Assembly (NCBI GenBank): GCA_023390785.1
Contig: JAEWCE010000378.1
Span: forward strand, 1 to 11,435
Source of the DNA: Pseudomonadota bacterium
Lineage (GTDB): Bacteria > Pseudomonadota > Alphaproteobacteria > Rhizobiales > Devosiaceae
Length of the DNA: 11,435 bases
Direction: 5' to 3'
Below are positions 5,901-11,435 of this stretch, one piece after another. The translations under genes were made by a program, and so were the position numbers. Within the stretch, counting starts at the first letter, position 1, and every line of letters starts with the position of its first letter. Below the pieces are notes generated by a model. It ran no database searches and was not told where the DNA came from. It saw nothing but the letters and a program-made list of their open reading frames with translations.

Positions 5901-7181
5901 ATGGACTATCGCGGAATTTTCGAGGACGCCGTCGACACGCTGCGGCAGGAAAAGCGCTATCGCGTATTCGCCGACATCGAGCGCGTGGCCGGCCGGTTTC
6001 CGGCGGCGATCTACCGCGACCAGGCCGACAATGCGCGGGAGATCACCATCTGGTGCTCCAACGATTATCTGGGCATGGGGCAGCATCCCAAGGTGATTGC
6101 GGCCATGCAGGAGGCGGCCGAGAAGCTCGGCGTCGGCGCCGGCGGCACGCGCAACATCTCGGGCACCAATCGGCCACTGGTCGAGCTCGAGCGCTCGCTG
6201 GCGGACCTGCACCGCAAGGAAGCGGCGCTGGTGTTCACCTCGGGGTTTGTCAGCAACGAGGCCGCAATCTCCACCATCGGGCGGCTGATGCCCGACTGCC
6301 TCATCCTGTCCGACCAGCTCAACCATGCCTCGATGATCCAGGGTGTGCGCCAGAGCGGCATGGAAAAGAAGATCTTCCGCCACAACGACATTGCGCATCT
6401 GCGCGAGCTGCTCGTGGCCGCGGGGCGTGGCCGGCCCAAGCTCATCTGCTTTGAGTCGGTGTACTCGATGGATGGCGACGTGGCGTCGATCAAGGAGATC
6501 TGCGACCTGGCCGAGGAGTTCGGGGCGCTGACCTACATCGACGAAGTGCATGCCGTGGGCATGTACGGTCCGCGCGGCGGCGGCATTGCCGACCGTGAAG
6601 GGTTGATGGATCGCATCGACATCATCGAGGGCACCCTGGCCAAGGGGTTCGGCACGATGGGTGGCTACATCGCCGCCAACCGGGCGATCGTCGATGCGGT
6701 CCGTTCCTATGCGCCGGAGTTCATCTTCACCACCGCCCTGCCCCCGGCGCTGTGCGCGGCGGCCAAAACCTCGATCGAGCATCTCAAGACGAGCGACGCC
6801 GAGCGGACGGCGCAGCAGCGACAGGCGCAACGGACCAAGGACGTGCTGACTGCCGCGGGGCTGCCGGTCATGCCGACGGATACGCACATCGTGCCGGTGA
6901 TCGTGGGCGACGCACGGCTGTGCAAGGCGGCGAGCGACCTGCTGCTCGACAAGCACAACATCTACATCCAGCCGATCAACTACCCCACCGTGCCCAAGGG
7001 CACGGAGCGGTTGCGCATCACGCCGACGCCCCTCCACACCGATGCAATGATCGACACATTGGCCAAGGCGCTGGTGAGCGTGTGGGCCGAACTCGAGCTG
7101 CCGAACGAGCGGCCCGAGGAAAAGATCACCGCCGACAAGCTGACCAGCGGTGACCTGACGTTGCCGACGATCGGCGGCTAG
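5901..7181 (+). CDS. hemA: 5-aminolevulinate synthase (C4 pathway of heme synthesis)
   Basis: 426 residues from ATG 5901, the usual start of alphaproteobacterial HemA (MDYRGIF...). It condenses glycine and succinyl-CoA to 5-aminolevulinate in the cytoplasm, using pyridoxal phosphate; this is the first step of heme and corrinoid synthesis. Visible landmarks: GVGAGGTRNISGT glycine-rich loop (77-89), NHASMIQG with stacking His142 (141-148), DEVHAVGMYG with Asp214 and His217, and TLAKGFGTMGG with PLP-binding Lys248; the numbering equals that of Rhodobacter capsulatus HemA. About 20 residues longer than that enzyme at the C-terminus. Ribosome site is weak (AGGG about 12 bases upstream); an in-frame TTG at 5871 is less likely. 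An FNR/FixK-type box lies upstream. Its TAG stop shares CTAG with the convergent gene, so no separate terminator fits between them. Confidence 0.98.
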   Translation: MDYRGIFEDAVDTLRQEKRYRVFADIERVAGRFPAAIYRDQADNAREITIWCSNDYLGMGQHPKVIAAMQEAAEKLGVGAGGTRNISGTNRPLVELERSLADLHRKEAALVFTSGFVSNEAAISTIGRLMPDCLILSDQLNHASMIQGVRQSGMEKKIFRHNDIAHLRELLVAAGRGRPKLICFESVYSMDGDVASIKEICDLAEEFGALTYIDEVHAVGMYGPRGGGIADREGLMDRIDIIEGTLAKGFGTMGGYIAANRAIVDAVRSYAPEFIFTTALPPALCAAAKTSIEHLKTSDAERTAQQRQAQRTKDVLTAAGLPVMPTDTHIVPVIVGDARLCKAASDLLLDKHNIYIQPINYPTVPKGTERLRITPTPLHTDAMIDTLAKALVSVWAELELPNERPEEKITADKLTSGDLTLPTIGG

Positions 7182-7867
7182 GCCGGCGCACCATCGCCGA
7201 AGCCGGTGGGCCGGCGAGGGAAGTTGCGCGTGTCCGTGGTCGCCGTGGTCGCGGGCACCGTGTCGAGCCGCAGATTGCGGGCCCATAGCTGGCCGGAGCC
7301 CTTCAGCATTGGACCATAGTGGATGGTGCCGGCTTCATCGGGTACCTCCAGAACGATGCTCCGTTCGGTCCAGCCGAAGCGGCCGCTGATGGCGCCGTCC
7401 TTCTCGCGCGTCAGCATGTTGTCGAAACGCAGCGACTTGCCGCCGCCCTTCGGATCGACGCGCATCCATAACGCGCCGTAGCCAACATCCTCGCCGCGCA
7501 AATCCGCCGTGAGCCTGAGCGTCTGGCCACGATAGTCCTCGGCCGAGATCGACTGCATCAGCGTCGCGAAATTCTGGCCGACCACGTCGGGGCTGCTGAT
7601 CGAAACGATGGTGACGCTGCCCGGGTCATTGGGGTCGGCGCCGGCTTCGAACAACGGGTACCCGGCGCCGTGATGGATGTGCCAGCCCTGCGGCAGCTTG
7701 CGGGGCCGCCCCGCCTCGATGCGCGCCGCGAGCGTGTTCCAGTCGTCGAACCCGAACTGGCGGGCAACCAGTTCGAGACTGTCGGAATGGGTGATGTCGA
7801 TCTGCCGTTCGGCGAGCGCGGTGCGCAGCGCCTTGGCCATGGCCTTGGAGTCGAGGAAAGTATGCAT
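7178..7867 (-). CDS. Two-domain protein: glyoxalase-related N-terminal domain plus beta-rich C-terminal domain
   Basis: 229 residues from ATG 7867, chosen because GAGG lies 8 bases upstream. Residues 1-52 match the short helical domain often annotated as glyoxalase-related: an AKALRTAL helix, then THSDSLELVARQFGFDDWNT (26-45). That domain often sits beside other domains and is not itself a lyase. Residues about 58-203 are beta-rich (SVTIVSISS, DYRGQTLRLTADLR, GALWMRVD, LRFDNM, then WTERSIVLEVPDEA, GSGQLWARNLRL), resembling a jelly-roll binding module found in several uncharacterised bacterial proteins. No signal peptide, so cytoplasmic. The C-terminal 25 residues are low complexity. No catalytic residues are identifiable; function unknown. 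Confidence 0.75.
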   Translation of the reverse strand: MHTFLDSKAMAKALRTALAERQIDITHSDSLELVARQFGFDDWNTLAARIEAGRPRKLPQGWHIHHGAGYPLFEAGADPNDPGSVTIVSISSPDVVGQNFATLMQSISAEDYRGQTLRLTADLRGEDVGYGALWMRVDPKGGGKSLRFDNMLTREKDGAISGRFGWTERSIVLEVPDEAGTIHYGPMLKGSGQLWARNLRLDTVPATTATTDTRNFPRRPTGFGDGAPA

Positions 7868-8034
7868 GGTCTGATCCTCATCAGGGCAAGCGCTCGAGGT
7901 CAGTGCTCGCATTGCTGACGGCCTGCCCGATGGGTCAAACCGCGATCAGACGATGTGCATTCACCATCCCCGAAGGGCGCGAGCGGCGGGCTGCACCTGG
8001 CCGAGGTGGAGCACACACCCGGTGCTGCCTGCTG

Positions 8035-8670
8035 TCAACTCGTCAACACGATGCGCATCAGGTCGGCGGTGTTTCTGGCGCCCAGCTTTTCCATGACGCG
8101 GGCACGATGCACCTCGATGGTGCGCGGCGAGATGCCGAGCTCGCGCCCCGCCTCCTTGTTGGACTGGCCGTTGGTGATGAGCTGCAGCACCTCGCGCTCG
8201 CGCGGCGTGAGCTGGGCGAAGCCGCGCACCTCGACCGAGCGGCCGCCGGCCTGCACGGCGCCGACATGGATGTCCTGGCGCAGTGCGTCGCGCACGATGC
8301 GCACCAGGTGCTCGGTGTCGATGGGCCGGGTGACCACGTCGGAAGCGCCGATCTTCATCGCCTGTACCGCGGCGTCGACCATCGGCGCGTTCTCGAGCAT
8401 GAACACCGGCGTGCCCGCGCGCATGGCTTTGACATGCCTCAGCAGCGCCAGCCCCGAGTCGGCGCCAAGGTCGAAATTGGCGATCACCACGTCCGGCCGT
8501 CGACGCTCGAGCGAGGCGAGAAAGCCGCCGAGGTTGATCGAGAACATCGTCTGGAAGCCCTCGAGCCGGAACAGCAGGCTCAATTGCTCGCAGGTGGCGA
8601 GGTCGGGGTCGCAGACGTGGACGAGGCGGTCGCGATTGAGAAAGGAGCGGTAGAAGATCTCGTCGGGCAT
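8035..8670 (-). CDS. FixJ/NarL-type transcriptional regulator with a degenerate receiver domain
   Basis: 211 residues from ATG 8670, with GAGG about 6 bases upstream; a TTG at 8682 adds four residues and is less likely. Residues about 14-130 are a receiver domain and 150-211 a LuxR-type helix-turn-helix (LTPREREVLQLITNGQSNKE, then GISPRTIEVHRARVMEKLG), as in FixJ. Acidic pocket residues Asp21 and Asp23 are present. The phosphoacceptor position, five residues after the Asp of PDVVIANF, is Asn65 rather than Asp. The conserved Thr/Ser is Glu93 (FMLEN) and the conserved Lys is Arg115 (VTRP). Phosphorylation is therefore unlikely and DNA binding may be constitutive or ligand-controlled. No partner kinase is adjacent; a hybrid kinase lies about 1.3 kb away on the other strand. 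Target genes unknown. Confidence 0.9.
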   Translation of the reverse strand: MPDEIFYRSFLNRDRLVHVCDPDLATCEQLSLLFRLEGFQTMFSINLGGFLASLERRRPDVVIANFDLGADSGLALLRHVKAMRAGTPVFMLENAPMVDAAVQAMKIGASDVVTRPIDTEHLVRIVRDALRQDIHVGAVQAGGRSVEVRGFAQLTPREREVLQLITNGQSNKEAGRELGISPRTIEVHRARVMEKLGARNTADLMRIVLTS

Positions 8671-8692
8671 GAACGTCCTCAAGAAAAGGCGT

Positions 8693-8709
8693 GGTCGTCA
8701 AACACGACC
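8693..8709. repeat. Short inverted repeat upstream of the FixJ-like gene
   Basis: GGTCGT (8693-8698) and ACGACC (8704-8709) separated by CAAAC, 23 bases before the ATG at 8670, inside the predicted leader. It may be a binding site or a small RNA hairpin; six-base arms can arise by chance. Confidence 0.3.
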
Positions 8710-8871
8710 GGCGCACAGTCGGAGAAACGCCCCGAGATCGGTCCGCGGCAATTGCGGGCGATGCTGCAGGTCCGTCCTGTGCCGCCGGCTACGGATGAAT
8801 CATGCCCGGAGTTTGCGCTAAGCAGAGATGCGCGCCGAGCGGAGGCTTCCGTAGGACTGAGTACTTATTGT

Positions 8872-8905
8872 TAGGTATATATTCCTATACGCGGCGAGAT
8901 GTCAA
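8872..8905 (-). promoter_or_regulatory. Sigma70-type promoter of the FixJ-like gene, with palindrome over the -10
   Basis: On the minus strand a perfect -35 TTGACA (8900-8905) is followed by 18 bases and TATATA (8876-8881). A near-perfect 16-base palindrome, TAGGTATATATTCCTA (8872-8887), covers the -10 and could bind a repressor. The start would be near 8869, giving a leader of about 200 bases before ATG 8670. Confidence 0.55.
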
Positions 8906-8942
8906 CGACAACGAGACAACAATCCTGCAAACCCGACAACGA

Positions 8943-8976
8943 AAGAGGGCCAGCACCCACGGATGCTGGCCCTCTT
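8943..8976 (-). terminator. Terminator of the histone-like gene
   Basis: Perfect 13-base stem AAGAGGGCCAGCA (8943-8955) / TGCTGGCCCTCTT (8964-8976) with an 8-base loop, 37 bases beyond the stop of the leftward gene at 9014. Minus-strand sequence after the stem is TCGTTGT, a modest U-tract. Confidence 0.75.
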
Positions 8977-9013
8977 GCAAAGTCCCCGGTCGGCCTCGCG
9001 GCCGAAGTAGAAC

Positions 9014-9352
9014 TTACTTCTTGGCGGCTTTCCTGGCCGGCGCCTTCTTGGCAGCGGCCTTCTTGGCCGGCGCCTTCTTGGCGGGAGCCTTCGGAGCCGC
9101 GGCCTTGCGGGCAGCGGCCTTCTTGGCCGGCGCCTTCTTGGCCGGAGCCTTCTTGGCGGCGGCTTTCTTGGCTGGGGCCTTGTTGGCGGCGGCCTTCTTG
9201 GCCGGGGCCTTCTTCGCAGCGGCCTTCTTCACCGGAGCCTTCGCAGCAGTGGCGGGCTTCGCAGCGGTTTTCCGAGCGGCCGGTTTGGCAGACTTCGACG
9301 GAGCCTTCGCGGCGGCCATCGGCATCGACTTGGTGTCACGGGTATCGGTCAA
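9014..9352 (-). CDS. Histone H1-like Lys/Ala/Pro-rich nucleoid protein
   Basis: 112 residues built almost wholly of Ala, Lys and Pro: after a short N-terminus (TDTRDTKSMPM) come repeats of KKAPAKKAA and variants from about residue 25 to the end. Such tails resemble eukaryotic histone H1 C-termini and bacterial AlgP or Hc-type proteins, which bind and compact DNA through charge. The best start is TTG 9352, because AAGGAAG lies 8 bases upstream; ATG at 9325 or 9319 has no ribosome site. Coding DNA is a degenerate repeat built on CTTCTTGGCCGGCGC, prone to length change by slippage. Its stop is followed by a good terminator. It lies 24 bases after the mscL remnant and may once have shared its transcript. 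Confidence 0.85.
   Translation of the reverse strand: MTDTRDTKSMPMAAAKAPSKSAKPAARKTAAKPATAAKAPVKKAAAKKAPAKKAAANKAPAKKAAAKKAPAKKAPAKKAAARKAAAPKAPAKKAPAKKAAAKKAPARKAAKK
9024..9240. repeat. Degenerate tandem repeat inside the histone-like gene
   Basis: Units of 12-15 bases based on GGCCTTCTTGGCCGG recur about fifteen times, encoding KKAPA and KKAAA blocks. Unit boundaries are irregular but reading frame is always kept, consistent with selection on protein composition. Confidence 0.75.
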
Positions 9353-9376
9353 GAGACGTTCTTCCTTTGTTGGCTG

Positions 9377-9740
9377 TTAGATGAGCGGGCGAGCCGCGGC
9401 TTGATCATTCCTAATCGCATTGGTGCCTTTGACGACGAGGAACAACCCAAAGGCGACAATGGCGAACTCTACTACGGCATTGATGAACAAACCGATATTA
9501 AGCGCCGCTGTCCGCCTGCCTCGCGGAGGCAAAAAGCGGCACTGCAACGCTGTTCGGTTTGCCCACGACAAACAGGTCGGAGGCATCGTGCTGTCCGTGC
9601 AGAAGACTGGCCACGAGCAGCCGGAGCTCATCGACGAGGGAGGTGACGATGACGCTCGATGCCACCACGACGCCGCCGTCGCTGGCGATGTCGGGGGCAT
9701 TGCCCTCAATAGCGAAGTCCTGGAACTCGAACGGCGACAC
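9377..9740 (-). pseudogene. mscL: Degraded, frameshifted mscL (large-conductance mechanosensitive channel)
   Basis: Two reading frames on the minus strand carry successive pieces of MscL. The first, from about GTG 9740, reads FEFQDFAIEGNAPDIA, then VIVTSLVDELRLLVASLL and DASDLFVV, matching the N-terminal helix and TM1 region of MscL (FKEFAIRGNVIDLA..., IVTSLV, SNLF). It stops at 9498. The second frame continues with ALNIGLFINAVVEFAIVAFG and LFLVVKGTNAI, a clear MscL TM2, to TAA at 9377. The frame switch lies near 9500-9512. TM1 is also spoiled by charged residues (IASDGG where the channel has IAVGVV), so one base repair would not restore function. MscL opens under membrane tension to protect from osmotic downshock. 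TM2 is much better preserved than TM1. Confidence 0.8.
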
Positions 9741-9873
9741 TGGACCCTCTGCGGTCTGTCCACTCACTGGCGTCGCCGACCCTCCCGGCGGCACCCTGCA
9801 AATCAAGAGATTCGCATTGCGCGGAGAATCACGCAAAGCGCGGCGGAAAGCAATGGTCCGACTTAGTGTCAAC

Positions 9874-9902
9874 TTGCCCGGCGGGCGGTGGCGAACGATA
9901 GT
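9874..9902 (+). promoter_or_regulatory. Possible sigma70 promoter of the hybrid kinase gene
   Basis: TTGCCC (9874-9879), 17 bases, GATAGT (9897-9902), placed about 50 bases before ATG 9954. Spacing is ideal, but each element matches only four of six consensus bases. Confidence 0.35.
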
Positions 9903-9953
9903 CGTCCCACCGCCGCTCTAGAATGTCGACCGGCGGACGACTGGAACAGGATC

Positions 9954-11435
9954 ATGGACCCCGAGCAAGCCGCCGACATCAGCCTCACCCGGGCGGTCGA
10001 CTTCATCCCCGAAGGGCTGGCCGTGTTCGACGCCGATCTGCACCTGGTGGTGTCCAATCAGCGCTATCGCGAGCTGCTCGACCTGCCCGCCCGGCTGGTG
10101 GTGTCTGGAACCGCGCTCTATGATATCGCGCTCTACATCGGCAAGCGTGGCGATCTCGGCGCCGGCGACCCGGCGCGGCTCGCCGCGGAGCGTGTGGAAA
10201 CGCTCACCGGCGCACCGCGCTCGGTCTCGCAACGCCTTGGAAAACAAGGACAAACGCTCGAGTTTCACTCCGCTCGACTGCCCGATGGCGGGCTCGTGGT
10301 CAGCTTCTCCGACGTGACCAAGAGAATGGATGCGGAGGCCGCGCTGGAGCGCGCCAACGCCACCCTCGAGGGGAGGGTGGCCGAGCGCACGGCGACCCTG
10401 CTGAGGGTCAATTCCGAGCTCGAGAGCGCCCGCAAAAAGGCCGACGCCGCCAACCGCGACAAGACCCGGTTCCTGGCCGCCGCCAGCCACGATCTGCTGC
10501 CGCCGCTCAACCCCGCGCGGCTCTATACGGCCACCCTGATCGAGCGCGCGAACGAGGGGGAGACGAGGGGGCTCGCCCACTCGATCGAGGCTTCGCTAAA
10601 TGCTGTGGAAGAAATCATGTCGGCCCTGCTCGACATGTCGCGCATCGATTCCGGAGCCCTCCGGCCGGTCGCGGCGCCGTTCCAGATTCGCGATCTGATC
10701 CGCAAGGCAGGGGTCGAGTTCGCTCCCCTGGCGGAGGAGAAGTCGGTGCGTCTCCGCCTCGTCGACTCCGGCGCGGTGGTCAATGCCGACCGGGCGCTGG
10801 TCGGCCGGATCGTGCAGAACCTCGTCTCCAATGCCATCAAATACACCCGGCCCGGCGGGCAGGTGCTCGTCGGCTGCCGGCGCCGCGGCAGCCGGGTGCG
10901 TCTCGACGTGGTCGACACCGGCATCGGCTTCTCGCGCGAGCAGCATCAGTTGTTGTTCGCGGAGTTTTCGCGGCTGGAGCAAGGCGCGCGGATGGCGCAG
11001 GGGCTGGGGCTGGGGCTGTCCATCGTCGAGCGGCTGGTGGCGGCGATGGGGCTGACGCTCGACCTGCAGAGCGTCGAGGGCAAGGGCTCGCGCTTTTCGC
11101 TGTACCTGCCGCGCGGCAAGATCGACCGGCCGGAGGCGGGTGAGGGGGAGCGCGCGGGCGAGGCGGCGAGCCTCACCGGGCTGCGCATCCTGTGCGTCGA
11201 CAACGAGCGAGCGGTGCTCGACGCGATGGAAGGCCTGCTGCGCGGCTGGGGCTGCGACGTGCGCTCGGCGCGCTCGCTGCGTGACATCGATCGCGACCAG
11301 ATCCTCGTCGGCTGGTTGCCGGACCTGGTGCTGATGGACTACCATCTCGACCAGACATCGGGGCTCGATGCGGTGGAGTGGCTGCGGCACAATGTGGGTG
11401 GTCATCTGCCGGCCGCGCTGGTCACGGCCGACCGC
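9954..11435 (+). CDS. PAS-type hybrid sensor histidine kinase/response regulator (partial, 3' end outside window)
   Basis: 494 residues from ATG 9954 (AGGA just upstream) to the right edge with no stop. Order: PAS domain of the PAS_7 type (about 14-125: GLAVFDADLHLVVSNQRY, GDLGAGDPARL, LPDGGLVVSFSDVTKR), coiled coil (126-170), HisKA domain with FLAAASHDLL (His179), HATPase with N-box QNLVSNAIKYT (288-298), G1 DTGIGF (321-326), G2 GLGLGLSIV (350-358), a linker (388-407), then a receiver with ILCVDNE (Asp416), phosphoacceptor Asp462 in LMDYHLD and Thr491 near the edge. No membrane segment, so a cytoplasmic sensor; the ligand of the PAS domain is unknown. Kinases of this layout (for example NahK of Pseudomonas) usually feed a separate regulator. 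Two extra prolines follow the His (LLPPLNPARL against the usual LLQPLNAARL). Confidence 0.93.
   Translation, partial: MDPEQAADISLTRAVDFIPEGLAVFDADLHLVVSNQRYRELLDLPARLVVSGTALYDIALYIGKRGDLGAGDPARLAAERVETLTGAPRSVSQRLGKQGQTLEFHSARLPDGGLVVSFSDVTKRMDAEAALERANATLEGRVAERTATLLRVNSELESARKKADAANRDKTRFLAAASHDLLPPLNPARLYTATLIERANEGETRGLAHSIEASLNAVEEIMSALLDMSRIDSGALRPVAAPFQIRDLIRKAGVEFAPLAEEKSVRLRLVDSGAVVNADRALVGRIVQNLVSNAIKYTRPGGQVLVGCRRRGSRVRLDVVDTGIGFSREQHQLLFAEFSRLEQGARMAQGLGLGLSIVERLVAAMGLTLDLQSVEGKGSRFSLYLPRGKIDRPEAGEGERAGEAASLTGLRILCVDNERAVLDAMEGLLRGWGCDVRSARSLRDIDRDQILVGWLPDLVLMDYHLDQTSGLDAVEWLRHNVGGHLPAALVTADR

Larger units (their letters stand above)
8671..9013. other. Intergenic region (343 bases) between FixJ-like gene and histone-like gene
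   Basis: Contains the leader and promoter of the leftward FixJ-like gene, a short inverted repeat and the terminator of the histone-like gene; each is listed separately. No supported open reading frame: the long plus-strand frame crossing 7903-8874 is antisense to the regulator. Confidence 0.6.

Noticed and set aside
5880..7286. 468-codon open frame on the minus strand opposite hemA
   Set aside because: It mirrors hemA, has no motif or ribosome site, and is rich in Arg/Gly/His as expected for an antisense shadow of a GC-rich gene.
7869..7951. 8-base inverted repeat GTCTGATC (7869-7876) / GATCAGAC (7944-7951) before the two-domain gene
   Set aside because: Short arms 67 bases apart; easily due to chance and no promoter is associated.
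7903..8874. 323-codon open frame on the plus strand opposite the FixJ-like regulator
   Set aside because: The minus strand encodes a clear receiver plus helix-turn-helix; the plus frame has no recognisable content.
9024..9240. Repeats that could suggest a CRISPR array
   Set aside because: Units are 12-15 bases, contiguous, without spacers, and encode Lys/Ala/Pro in one kept frame.

Overview
GC-rich (~65%) chromosomal DNA from an alphaproteobacterium, most likely of the order Hyphomicrobiales (a Devosia-like genus is a guess). The evidence is a C4-pathway 5-aminolevulinate synthase (hemA), a FixJ-type regulator, an FNR/FixK box, an EcfG-type general-stress promoter, a Lys/Ala-rich histone-like protein and a PAS-type hybrid histidine kinase. 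No RNA gene, insertion sequence, phage gene or CRISPR array was found. The window looks like ordinary chromosome with several regulatory and degenerative oddities.

Layout. 1-537 (-): 5' part of a family 2 glycosyltransferase, cut by the left edge. 833-1500 (+): a Tat-exported L,D-transpeptidase lipoprotein broken by a one-base frameshift. 1497-1811 (-): small secreted four-cysteine protein. 1941-2430 (+): two overlapping small genes behind a clear EcfG-type promoter. 2495-4022 (-): OmpA-like lipoprotein and an SDR oxidoreductase. 4130-5455 (-): a divergent WS/DGAT-like acyltransferase with its own terminator and a palindromic promoter region. 5901-7181 (+): hemA, preceded by a perfect FNR/FixK-type palindrome. 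7178-7867 (-): two-domain protein with a glyoxalase-related N-terminus. 8035-8670 (-): FixJ/LuxR-type regulator whose receiver has lost its phosphorylation residues. 9014-9352 (-): histone H1-like basic protein. 9377-9740 (-): degraded, frameshifted mscL. 9954-11435 (+): hybrid histidine kinase cut by the right edge.

How the parts relate. The cell-envelope genes (glycosyltransferase, L,D-transpeptidase, OmpA lipoprotein, mscL remnant) are scattered rather than in one operon. The 1941-2430 pair is probably stress-induced. hemA is probably tuned by oxygen through an FNR/FixK regulator, as known in other alphaproteobacteria. The FixJ-like regulator nearby invites a link to that circuit, but its degenerate receiver suggests it does not work by phosphorylation. 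Two convergent gene pairs end in a shared CTAG, so each stop codon lies inside the opposing gene's stop.

I did not find a large undescribed system. The best leads are the pseudo-receiver regulator, the palindromic promoter of the acyltransferase, the acyltransferase's altered active-site motif, and the two disrupted envelope genes.
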